64,000 nucleotides of DNA from Pyricularia pennisetigena (taxonomy: Eukaryota > Ascomycota > Sordariomycetes > Magnaporthales > Pyriculariaceae), in contig NW_021940918.1 in the NCBI RefSeq assembly GCF_004337985.1, forward strand, positions 3,689,285 to 3,753,284. The letters run 5' to 3'. The translations under genes were made by a program, and so were the position numbers. Shown in pieces: positions 1-10,342 of the stretch (position 1 is its first letter; every line of letters starts with the position of its first letter). The notes under the pieces are model-generated. The model was not told the DNA's origin. It ran no database searches and saw only the letters and a program-made list of their open reading frames with translations.

Positions 1-3000
1 ATCATGGCGTCGGACGAGATACCAGATATCGATCAGTTGTTAACTAGCACACCCACACAAAACCCCCACTGGCGCTTTTCACAGTAGTCGACTGATGCAC
101 GACTGCACACCACCGGGAAACCAACCACACTTCGCAAGCTATCCGCAATAACCGACTGGGCAACGTGCTCCGTAGCGCCGTGTTGCAACCTTGCAAACTG
201 ATAAGCCGAGACAACAGGTGAGGGGGTAGGAAGAATGACAAGGAGCTTGTCTTGCTTCTGTTGGAGCTCTCCCCTGGCTGGGGCGGGACAGCTGCAGGCA
301 AGGCGCGCTATTCCAACCCAAAAAGGGCGCCAAAGCACCCACCCTGGCAGGATAGACAGGGGCCGGGCCCAAGACTAACCGGTAATCAAGCAATACCACC
401 GACTGCGAGCGAGGACTCTTGGCGGCACCTTTGGGTGGAGGTTTTTAATGTTAGAATGAGCTTTCGATGACGTAGTTCGTTTCAAATGCTTGCGACACGA
501 TGAAATTGCGCTCACAAACAAGCATCCACCCAAGTGGCAGAGGCGGAAAAGGATTAAAGAGCCAAGAACACAGAGACAAAATCACGTACATTCAATCGAT
601 AATTTGGTAAAGTCCTTGTGGCCGTTTGTTCCGAAAGCAAAGTCGCCTTGCTCCTCCTGCAAAGAGACCATCGCAGTCCGAGAGGAGGGATGGACGGAAG
701 ACTTGCGTGGCAGGATCAGCCGTGAAATACGAAGCAAGAACTCGCTCATTCATCCATCTACAAAGAGAAAGTGGGGATGATTTTCAGCTAGCAGGTTGCA
801 TCGTTTGGATAAGGTGGAGACTTAACGAACTTTGCCTTGTGGAGACGCTCGCTCTCAATTTTCTACTCCATAGGGCAGTTCTAGTAGATAAGAGAATGAA
901 ATACTTTTTGGTCTACTTTTGCTTTCTCGTTTTCGGAGTTTTAACAAAAACAATGGCGAACACTTAAACCACCCGAAAACGCCCCCTTCTAGGCCCTAGA
1001 ACTGGTTCTCATCCATCGGTATGATTTGGGTTGACTTTTGTTGGTTATCGTCGTTCATGAGGCGATGACCCGATATCCGATGGATAACCTCCGGCGAGGA
1101 ACAATATCCCTGCTAGCTCCAATTCCCATTCCATACAATAGTACGTACTAGCTAGGTCTACTGTAAGAGGGTCTTTTCAATGTTCATTGGCAGTGTAAAA
1201 ACACGCCGTATAAAGTTGCGCCAACTCTACGGCTTTTTATTCCCTTTGCCACAAAGCGCGTGTTCGTCTTTGACTGGCGGGTCTAATGCATGTTTCTTTT
1301 GCCCTCACACTGTCTTGATTAATATTAATAACTGCGAGACGGAGTAATGTCATGTAACCAACCCTCAGTGTTATGTACGGAGTGTAGGTGGTGTCAATTA
1401 CAGTTTTTGGCTTCTGTACGACAACACGACAACCACCTATCGTGGCCTATTTAGCTGCCATCCAGTGGCAAGCTCAGCGCTTGTGAGGGGGAACCCCTCC
1501 ACATCACGGATGACATCGGGCATCAAATACGAAGCCTGTGCCAACAAATTTTGTGGCAGGTCCTACGGTGATGGTCAATCAATTAGGTTTTGACTAGCTA
1601 TCCTTTCGACATTATCGGCGTGGGATAGCCACAGATAGCTGTCTGCCTATCCGTCGTCAGTGGCTTGATGTCTGTTCTCGCAAAAGTCAGAGGTTGACAA
1701 TGCAGGGTATTTATTCACACAGACATGGCTGGCCAGGAGGCTAGACCAGCGGTTGCGAGGAGCGTGCCCTGCTTGCGTGGCATGTGTTCCCTGCCGCCAC
1801 AACGCATATGGGCATACACCGCATCCGGTACTCCGATTGATACCCCACTGCTATTGAGTTGCATCCGACGAGGCAGACAAGTTTCTGTTTCGTGATGGCG
1901 GCTTTGAGTATGAAAGTGCTCCGCAGATCCGTCTTGGGCACTGGCAAACGATGCGGTATCATATTTATTTCGATTGCACAAAGTCGACATGCTCTGTGTA
2001 ACATGCGATCCAATGCTTGATATTTATGCATCACGGAGAAGCGTGGGATGTTGAGCCGCAACTTTGGGAGACTTGAGAGACTACAGTAGACTAAGATATA
2101 GTCGCCTGTCAATGTTCACGAGAAATGTCCACAAAAAAGGTTTGGCGGTTACCGCACTGGCGGTTATTGCTAATAACCTGCGGCGGTGAGCTTGTTTGAT
2201 GGATAGTTCGGCAGCGTCTCTGCCAATTTTGGCATCCACTCCTCATAGAAGATCTCGATTCCGGACAGCGGCAGGGCTTCGGAGCGCCGTAATTTCCAGC
2301 ATGGTCAACGGCTATTGATTAGGAGATTTACTTACTGTATAGGGAAGTGCCTAGTGTGTGGGTCAGTGGAGAGATCTCCAAAGCCGTCCCAAACAACATC
2401 GGAAACATGAAGAAGAAACCTAGCCCGTTGTATCCTTGGCATCGAAAAGGCAGTGATCAGCCTGGTAATTACCCCGAAAAAACTGCGTTCATATTGCCGA
2501 TTATCGATAGCATTCCATCCCAACCAACTCGGGCAACTCCAGGGTAACCCCAGTCATATGTTCCTCACTAGAAACTACTTTTTCCATAGCAACCAACCCA
2601 AGCCCTGGAATTGACGGTAATCATCATGGGAGTACTGGACAGGGATTGTAATTACATCGAATGTCCTCAACGTTGGAAATCCAATTTGTTGGGTACAGAT
2701 TCTAACCATCATTTGGAATAATTGAACTACGGGCGGCAAGATCTTTAACAGAATATTGTGTGCATCCATAAGCCTTCTTGACGAGGCTGAGAAGACCATC
2801 TGTGTCTATATCCGCCTAAGGGTAGATAGGAGCTGTGATTATTATGTGCAGACGACAATCCTGCTGCTGTGTACCGCCTCACTCACCTTAACTCATTGGT
2901 CAGTTGGTCAGTTTATTGTGGGTTGGCTGACCTCTGATTTTGAGCAACTGTAAGCTGTGCCCGCACGATTGCCTCAAAAGGTCTGAGAGCACGTTTTCTG

Positions 3001-4204
3001 CGAAGCTCGTCTATTAGGGCGGCTCCTCCGGCTTAACCACTAGGAGAGAACTTGAAATACAGTACTTTGACCAGCATGTTACGAAATCCGTTCTGGATGC
3101 AATCATCGTGGCTCTTCTCAGCCAGCTGGCAGTATCGATCTTGAAGAATAACAAGGAGTGTACCTAGGTCCATTTGCTTGTGGAAGCTTGAGAACAAACA
3201 AACATTCTGGGTACAGCTGACTCAAGCATAACTGCAATTTGATCCAACAATGCTCTATCTCTCTCACTCACTCACTCACACACACACCATGTTGATCACG
3301 ACAATAGGCATCTCACATCCAAGTCCTCGGCTCCCCAATCGAACGGAACAAAATTCGTAGGCTTGCATGTAAATAGGTGAATTATGGTATGTATTTCAGT
3401 CGAGTTGCTAAGTAGCCCTGAGATTGCATTGACGGGCTAGAGTGTGCAAGGCAACTTGATTGGCATGTGGCAGTCATGATTGCCAGGCAAGCCAGGCTGG
3501 CTTCCTTGCTTTCCTCCCATCCATGCCAGCTTACCCCTCTTGGCAAGAAGGTAGAAGGTAAGGCACAGGCGCCACAAGTCAATGGCACGCTTGCGGCGTC
3601 AGAGCCCTCTCACGGACTTTGATCTTGGGGTCCCAGTCCCAAGCCGGTTTCCACAGGAATGACAAGATTCCAATCAGGACTTGCAGAATAGGTACCATCT
3701 CCACCCAGCCGACCACGCACATCCCTTCCTTGCTTCCCCATTTGCCTGGACAACATGGCATGCAGTAACCTCCATTCACTGATGCGACCCAACCAATCTC
3801 TTTTGTACAATATTTTCGCGCCCCTCTTCACGATCGTTTTCCGAGACTGCACGCACTATCACATACTGCTGCTTATCTACCTTAATCGACGCAACTGAGT
3901 AATACAAGGGAATTGGGTTTGCCATTTGAAAAAAAGTTTGCCTGTTTCTCATCAATTGAATCATTCATCACCTGCAGCTTAAGCTTAGCTCCGTCTCTTC
4001 ATACGCCGCGCCAATAGGCGCCCTGTAAGAGGTCCGAGTCCACCCAATCACCTTGTGGCTCTGTCCAGTTTCCTCGCCAACCCAAGTTTGTGAAGCGAAC
4101 TTCACCGGGCCCTTGGAATCCCACCACCACCACCACCAACGAACACACCTTCAACCCAAAGCACATAGTCGATATTGACCGGCTCCATGTCCAGAGGCCA
4201 TAAA
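1..4204. other. Intergenic region, no supported gene
   Basis: I see no reading frame with recognisable protein character or a plausible exon chain on either strand. The region holds a CT/CA-rich simple tract at about 3256-3290 and small imperfect hairpins near 1539-1564 and 1620-1660. The GC-rich word GGCGGTTA occurs twice around 2142-2165. A 28-codon ATG frame at position 4 ends at a stop and is too short to call. The last 200 bases are the likely leader of the downstream Whi5/Nrm1-type gene. Confidence 0.6.
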
Positions 4205-5452
4205 ATGACCACAATTGTTTCTAAACGACAATCGGATGCAGTGGCCGACAAAGTCCTCAGGAGGGCCGAGCTTGGCAAGGTGCGTCTGTTCTCTCGGGAC
4301 TCTTGTCCGGATTTCGAATGACTGACAGTCTCCTTCTCAATCGTACAGATTGCCTCGAAACTGCAAAATCGACTTGCACTGGCCAAATTCAAGACTACCC
4401 ATGGACTGGAAGACCTCACACTCGACAGCCTCGAGCCTAAATTCGAGGAGGAGCGTAGGAGGAGACAACAGATGCTCGAGAGCGACGTCCTCTCCGACTC
4501 CTCATCAAGTGCCTCAGATCTGCCTTACCCATCGAGGACGCTAATGAGTTCTCCGTTCAAAGCCGCCCCAATATTTTCCGATGCAATCGGTTCCAGCAAC
4601 GGCAGCAGTGCCGGCTATCATCGCAAACGCACGTATAAGATGGCATCGTTTGACCATGCCGCATCCAGCCCGAGCAAGCGCTTCCGGTCCTCGCCAACAC
4701 CGCATCGGTCTTCTTTTGGCACACACGGCTTTGACGTCTTGCATCACGGTAACAGCAGCGCGGCATGGAGGGAACAGCATCTATTGGCGCAGTCTTCGCC
4801 CATCAAGCCTAAGCGACAGCAGCACTTCACCACCTCGACCGGACCAGATGTCGCACTCTTTAAGGGCTCGCATCGTATCTCCGAAGCCCTAGCAACATCA
4901 CCGCCGCCGCAGAACTTTGCAGCTTTGTCAGACGACGATGACGATCTACTTCCGGCACATTCGTTCATGCGACCCGGTGGCTCCAAACACTCGCGTGCAG
5001 CATCGCCGCCACGGACACCGCCAATGCGCAACAGGTCGCTTAATCGCAAGTCTAGGGAAGCCAACAACATGTTCGGCAACGACATGCTGAAGAACGGCAA
5101 CGAGAAGACTGGCGAAGAAGGCGCGGACCTTCTACTCTACCTAGCGGCCTCTCCATCTCCGGCAAATCCAGGCACCAAACGCATCAACCGAATGGACCCG
5201 CCATTAACACCACCGCCCAAGTCAGCCAGCCTGGCAGGCGCACTCGCCCTGCCGTCTTCCATGATGACCACACCAGGCGGAGGTTCCTTATTCCCCGCAA
5301 CGCCGTCGCAGACCTTTGACTTTGCGGACTTTGTCAACATTACGCCCAGTCCAGCACCAACGCAAAAGGCATGGCGAACTCCTGTGGTGCTGGGTGGGGG
5401 GAGGACCCCTTTGAGCGTGACGCGTAAACGTCTCACGTTTGACGACTGTTGA
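4205..5452 (+). CDS. Whi5/Nrm1-family G1/S transcriptional co-repressor
   Basis: Two exons: 4205-4279 and 4349-5452, giving 392 residues. The 69-nt intron has a GTGCGT donor and a TACAG acceptor, with ACTGAC near 4321 as a likely branch site. The joined frame reads across the splice into IASKLQNRLALAKFKT (from residue 26), which fits the GTB motif of the Whi5/Nrm1 family (Pfam Whi5). This motif binds the G1/S factors SBF or MBF. The rest is Ser/Pro-rich and looks disordered, with many SP and TP sites suited to cyclin-dependent kinase. A late LTPPPKSASLAGALALPSS block and an SQTFDFADFVNITPSP block look like conserved C-terminal elements. Expected role: nuclear co-repressor that restrains G1/S genes until phosphorylated. 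Whether it is closer to Whi5 or Nrm1 cannot be decided here. Confidence 0.8.
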
Positions 5453-6163
5453 CAAGCGTCTGTCTGGTCTCTGCATATCTGACCCTCTCTATGTTGATCT
5501 CGTCTGGCTGGTACTCTAGTCCGTCGGACTCGATTCATCCCCACCCGATCTTTTACGTGTCAAATGATTACTGGCAATGACCAATACCCACCAAGCCTGA
5601 GATCACTCGGCAGGTTTTTGTCTCATGCTTCACAGAGTATATGCTCCAGCCACTGTGCTGCTATCGAAGCAGTCACTCACCACATCATTCCTGTCTTTAT
5701 GTTTGCTATCTTTTTCACCATGGTGTCCATGGTGTTCATCCGGCATTGTTCAGCGATCTCTGTTGTTTTCCTCTATCACTGGTTTCTTTTTTTTTTTTTT
5801 TTCCTCTCTTCTCTTTTAACTCTTTTCTTTTTGCATTGCACCTGCAGCAAAGCTACTTTGGAATCAATGGGTCCTCATTCGGGTCTGGTAAAGCAGGGAG
5901 TCGGGGGGAGTTTGGCTGTGAGGGTATTTTGTTGCGTTTAATTGGTCGTCGCGCACGCGAGTTTAATCGCGGATTATTTTTCACTCAACCGCGATTTTTC
6001 GTGTCGATGGGGAAACCCGCGTCATTTGCGCGTTGATTCATGGTGTAATTTCCAGGCGATAGACCAATCAGATCTGTTCAAAACTTGCATAACCAGGCCA
6101 AGTGAGATGATGCATTAATATTGATATGCTATTATTAAATACTGTACAACGTCATCTGTACAC

Positions 6164-6236
6164 AAGGTACGTACCGAGCTACCTTGGTACGTACCGAGCT
6201 ACCTTGGTACGTACCGAGCTACCTTGGTACGTACCG
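6164..6236. repeat. Minisatellite, 20-bp unit with palindromic core
   Basis: The unit ACCTTGGTACGTACCGAGCT recurs head to tail at 6181, 6201 and 6221. A partial copy precedes 6181 and the last copy decays after GTACC, giving about 3.6 copies. Each unit contains GGTACGTACC, a perfect 10-bp palindrome. The copies are almost identical, which suggests recent expansion. Confidence 0.9.
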
Positions 6237-6959
6237 CATCACAGTAGCCAAGTAATTACAGATAGGGATAATTATGGGCAAGGGTCTAGCCTCTCAAGCC
6301 TCTCTCTTGACTATCACGCAGCCATCTCGTCGTAATTTTACGCAAGATGAACAAGGATAGGCAGTCTGACAACGAGTGGCTGAGCTTTTTCCAACGCTTG
6401 TACCACTTCAAAGCGGCACACCACGGGTTTGTAAGTTGAAAAGGGGAGAAAATGCCAAGCAAGCATTTTTTTACAATAGAAACGACTCACCATAGTCTTT
6501 TTTTTTCTTCTTCTTCTTCTTTATCTCTGCCAGTTATCTGAGTGGAAATTGATTGGGTGCGTCCAGAATGAGTTCATTTCGCGGGCAAACAACTTGTCAA
6601 GCAATTATTGCGGGTCTCCCTGCATAGGAGTGACCAGACTGCCGGCTGCTAACTAATACATCTCTCTTTCCCTCTCCTCCGCTAACAACACTATACAAAA
6701 CTTGCCTGGTAATTACGCATATGTACTTTTCTTTAATACTTGAATTGGGTATTACCTCTTCAAGGGTGGCTTCTATTGAAGATAGATGGGACGTTTGGCT
6801 GTGGCAGTGTGGCAACGAACCAACTCGAAGCCATGGGTGGGGAGTTCCGCACTGGTTCGCTACTTGCGGACGGGGCAGATGTTATTTCTATTTTACTTGT
6901 GCCGCAATATATATATATATATATAAACAACAGGCATGCAGGGCCAGCCAACTGCTCTT

Positions 6960-6964
<5 letters not shown>

Positions 6965-6995
<31 letters not shown>
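6965..6995. repeat. Poly(T) tract of 31 nt
   Basis: An uninterrupted run of T directly follows a short TA repeat and a GC-rich stretch. On the minus strand it is a poly(A). It could be the tail of a retroposed sequence, but I see no recognisable retroelement body beside it. Long homopolymers are also prone to length error in assemblies. Confidence 0.85.
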
Positions 6996-6996
<1 letters not shown>

Positions 6997-7516
6997 GAGA
7001 AATATTACAGAAGAAAAACCACCGACATTTGATCATTAGGTCTTTGCTCTTCTTTTTGCCAGATTTGAACATGTGTTCTAATCGTCGAATCGACATGGAT
7101 ACACTTCAAGGCTGTGCAAGGCTCAGTGGAGCATCTACCCTGCCTGTATACCCGGACGCTTATCGAGGCACTTGTGCAGGTAGCCAGGAGCCTGGCCTGT
7201 ATTACTACTTCTGACTTCCCTCTTGCCTAGACTACGTTAGGTATCCGGCGGTTTAGTAAATTCCTCGAGCGCCAAGTGGCATTATATATGTGCAAAATGG
7301 GACTCCTTGCACCACAGAGGTCGAGATGTATACCTCCCTTTTTCGAATGAAAACTTCCGCAGCTTGCATACCTAGGTAGTTATAACACGCATGCGACCGA
7401 CCTTGCTCATGAATAATAACAACAAGTTCCAGAGGACCGAGACTTGATCCCCTAATTGATATCTTGCAGTTTTATATTAAACATCAGCTTCGTCCAAGGT
7501 AGGAGGGGAAAAAAAA

Positions 7517-8890
7517 ATGTTATCTGCTACATTTCTCTCCCTTACAATGTTACTGTTTGCCTTTGGGGGCGCCATACCCATACCCCCTCCATCTTCTTCA
7601 TCATCGCACCTAACATCACCGGAACTAGTCATCCCAGACCAGGAATGGCATGAATCCAGACCGACAGCCATGATCCGCAAACGGGCACCGTCGCCATGGC
7701 AATGGGGCTGGCCCTTTTCCTCGGCGTCATGGTCGTCAAGGCAGTCACAGCCATACAAGGCATCAACGCGGTGGTCGCCGTCGAATTGGGGACTCTGGGG
7801 ACAAAAGTCAAGCAGGCACGGTGGCGCGTCCTCGGGAGGAGGTCCTGCCAAAGATCAACGGCAACCACCACTTGGTGGCGGCCTCACACAGCCGGTGAAG
7901 AACTCAGCGGCTCCCCTCCTGTATAACTCCCCCGCGCCGAGCATCAAGCGGAAACCTGTCCCCGTGGGTTATCCACCCCAGTCCAATCAATTACCAGCCT
8001 CGGCAAACCCTCAGCCCCAAAGCAATTCAGTGCCAGCGTCTCTCAGGCCGGGCTCCTCGTCTGGCAATCCATCCAAGACAAACTTAGGGAACTCCAGGCT
8101 AGGAGAGCCTGAATTACATTTGGCCTCGACAAATTCACAGCAAGACCATCACAGACCTCATAGTCCAGTGCCAGCGACTCTCAGGCCCGGCTCCTCGTCT
8201 GGCAATCCACACACGACAAACTTAGAAAACTCTAGGCTAGGAGAGCCCGAATCACGTTTGGCCCCGGCAAATTCACATCAAGGGAATTACATAGCTTATA
8301 GTCCAGTGCCAGCGTCTCTCAGGCCCGGCTCCTCGTCTGGCAATCCATCCAAGACAAATTTAGGGAACTCCAGGCTAGAAGAGCCTGAATTACATTTGGC
8401 CCAGGCAAATCCACAGCAAGAGGATCGCAGACCTCATAGTCCAGTGCCAGCGTCTCTAAGGCCCGGCTCCTCGTCTGGCAGTCCATCTAAGACACATTTA
8501 AGGAACTCTAGGGCAGGGGAGCCCCAATCATCGCAGAAATCTACTGTCAACTCAACCCCACAGTCCTTGTCATTAAAATCACCTCCATCTTCGTCATCTT
8601 CCTCTACTCAGTCGTCCCCTCCGCCTTCAAAAGTCCCAGAGACGCCCAAGTTAGCAGAGAAACAGGTTACTACAGAATCCCCTTCGACACCACCGCCACC
8701 AGCTTCGGCAGTGACCAATTCACTTGCATCTAGCAACAGAGGCAGCCAGTCATCCCCTCGTGAATCTTCATCATCACCTTCGTCTCCAACTAAAAAGTCA
8801 CCTAGTTTTGGAGATTTTCTGGATCAGGTTGGCAATACAGGGGTTTTTTTCGTGGATCCAAACAAAAAGAATCCGTCATGGCATCTTTGA
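7517..8890 (+). CDS. Secreted Pro/Ser-rich protein with 46-residue tandem repeats
   Basis: Single-exon frame of 457 residues. The start ATG follows an A-rich leader. Residues 1-19 form a hydrophobic signal peptide, with likely cleavage after FGGA. A dibasic KR at about residues 55-56 could be a Kex2 site. From about residue 173 the protein has four copies of a unit beginning PASLRPGSSSGNPSKTNL, 46 residues each, at nucleotides 8033, 8171, 8309 and 8447; the last copy is truncated. The C-terminal third is Ser/Pro/Thr-rich and ends in a more ordered segment with FGDFLDQVGNTGVFF. No cysteine-rich effector fold, GPI signal or catalytic motif is visible. I do not recognise the family. A cell-wall or extracellular role is inferred from the signal peptide and composition only. 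Confidence 0.7.
   Translation: MLSATFLSLTMLLFAFGGAIPIPPPSSSSSHLTSPELVIPDQEWHESRPTAMIRKRAPSPWQWGWPFSSASWSSRQSQPYKASTRWSPSNWGLWGQKSSRHGGASSGGGPAKDQRQPPLGGGLTQPVKNSAAPLLYNSPAPSIKRKPVPVGYPPQSNQLPASANPQPQSNSVPASLRPGSSSGNPSKTNLGNSRLGEPELHLASTNSQQDHHRPHSPVPATLRPGSSSGNPHTTNLENSRLGEPESRLAPANSHQGNYIAYSPVPASLRPGSSSGNPSKTNLGNSRLEEPELHLAQANPQQEDRRPHSPVPASLRPGSSSGSPSKTHLRNSRAGEPQSSQKSTVNSTPQSLSLKSPPSSSSSSTQSSPPPSKVPETPKLAEKQVTTESPSTPPPPASAVTNSLASSNRGSQSSPRESSSSPSSPTKKSPSFGDFLDQVGNTGVFFVDPNKKNPSWHL
8033..8548 (+). repeat. In-frame tandem repeat, 138-bp unit, about 3.7 copies
   Basis: The anchor CCAGCGTCTCTCAGGCC-like sequence occurs at 8033, 8171, 8309 and 8447, exactly 138 bp apart, so the reading frame is kept. 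Copies 1 and 3 are closest to each other; copy 2 differs at several codons, and copy 4 degenerates after about 100 bp. The array lies wholly inside the secreted protein gene. Confidence 0.9.
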
Positions 8891-10342
8891 ACCCACAAAC
8901 GATTGAGATCCTTGTTGGGTTTTTGTTTACACCTCGGAGGTGCTCACCACGTGGAACTACGTACCCGGGTACACTGACCGTGGGACTGATTCATCGAAAC
9001 AAAAGCAATGCAGACGAAACGGTAGCGCATTATTCGTTTATCCGGTTGTTTGTCCTTGTCCAATGGTGCAGTTATGCTGATTTTTTCTCAGTTTTCCAAA
9101 CAGTTTATAACAAACGTATACTGTTGTTCAGAAGAGTCTGGCCAAGAAAGGTCTGTGTGAAGAGAGGCGTGGGCGTTTCGGCTACTTGCTTACCTTGTGG
9201 AGTTTGAGGCGCAAGTTATACATGGATCTCTGAGAATGAATATATATGGATATGGATAACCCCTTTTTAATGGATGCCAGCCGGTGACTGGGTAGATGAT
9301 GCTCAGGACGAACAAACCCCGATAGAAAAAAAAAAGAAAAGCAAACGACTGTCATTGGGCCGAGCATGTGACTCACAGCAGTGGGAAGGAGTTGGGCGTC
9401 CAGGTGTCATGATCGTAGACTGGGTAGCTTTTTTGGCAGCGTCGAGTCTCCCTCCTATATACCAGAGCCTAAATTCCGATTATGCAATGGCCGTACCCAA
9501 ATTAGGAGGGTCCATTGCTCCATTGACACCAGTCTTCCATCATGTCTGATGTGTTGTATTATGAAAACAAACAATCAACGAAAAGATGCACTCAGTTTCA
9601 TATGTAGTAAAAATAAATAAATAGCGAGCGTCAGCCCATCGTCGTAGGGGTATATCTTTTCTTATGTACACAGACATGTATCTCATCCACATTTCCCGGC
9701 ATTTCAATACAAATATTTTCCTCTTACTCCCATTTTGCTCCTGATCTCACGACGAAAGCATAAGGATGATGAACAAAATGAAAAAAAAAGAAAAATGAAA
9801 AAAAGAAGAAAAAAAAGACAACAGAACGAGGAACAAAAGAATTGTCCTCTACTAGCGCACCATATTATGAATTGATGATAGACCAAGGCCTTTATAAGGG
9901 AACGAAATCCCCCTAGAAAGACATCCATAGAAAGACAGCTTTTGATTTTGGTGAATTTGTGGTAGGAGTGACGCTTCGCTTGGCTGGTATATGCTAGCCG
10001 TCTTATGTATGCGAGTCAGGTATGAAAACAATGGATGTATGCGCTACCGTAATGTGCTCTCAAACTGGGTGGTGGGAACTATGTGGCCGGTATGTGCCGT
10101 GCTGACTTGGGCAAGATTGGTAGGCAGAAGTGATAAAGAGTGACTTTAGGAATGTTACAAGAGGAAAATGGGATGGGGGAAAAAGATAACAGCCTCCCAT
10201 ACCAAGTTCTAAATTGGCTGAAATGAAGCCGAAAAAAAGTCATTCAACAAGAAACTAATCCGTATCTCCGAGCCTCGTACATTGGGCGACGCAATGGTTG
10301 CCCACACCGTCCAAGCATGGCATGTGCTCAGAGTCGACCAAC
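8891..10342. other. Intergenic region between convergent genes
   Basis: The 3' ends of the secreted repeat protein and of the DPF-tailed membrane protein face each other here. The region contains A-rich purine tracts near 9780-9840 and no coherent protein frame. It probably holds both 3' UTRs. Confidence 0.6.

Larger units (their letters stand above)
5453..7516. other. Intergenic spacer rich in simple repeats
   Basis: No gene is supported between the Whi5/Nrm1-type gene and the secreted repeat protein. The spacer holds a pyrimidine-rich tract near 5785-5830, the 20-bp palindromic minisatellite at 6164-6236, a short TA run near 6908-6924 and a 31-nt T tract at 6965-6995. The last 250 bases, including a CTAGGTA word near 7371, are the likely promoter and leader of the next gene. 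Confidence 0.6.

Noticed and set aside
4..87. Short ATG frame at the left edge starting MASDEIPDIDQLL
   Set aside because: It ends after 28 codons and I found no convincing donor or downstream exon to extend it.
1539..1564. Imperfect hairpin CCTGTGCC...GGCAGG
   Set aside because: Short and with mismatches; no gene ends here, and such hairpins do not act as terminators in nuclear fungal genes.
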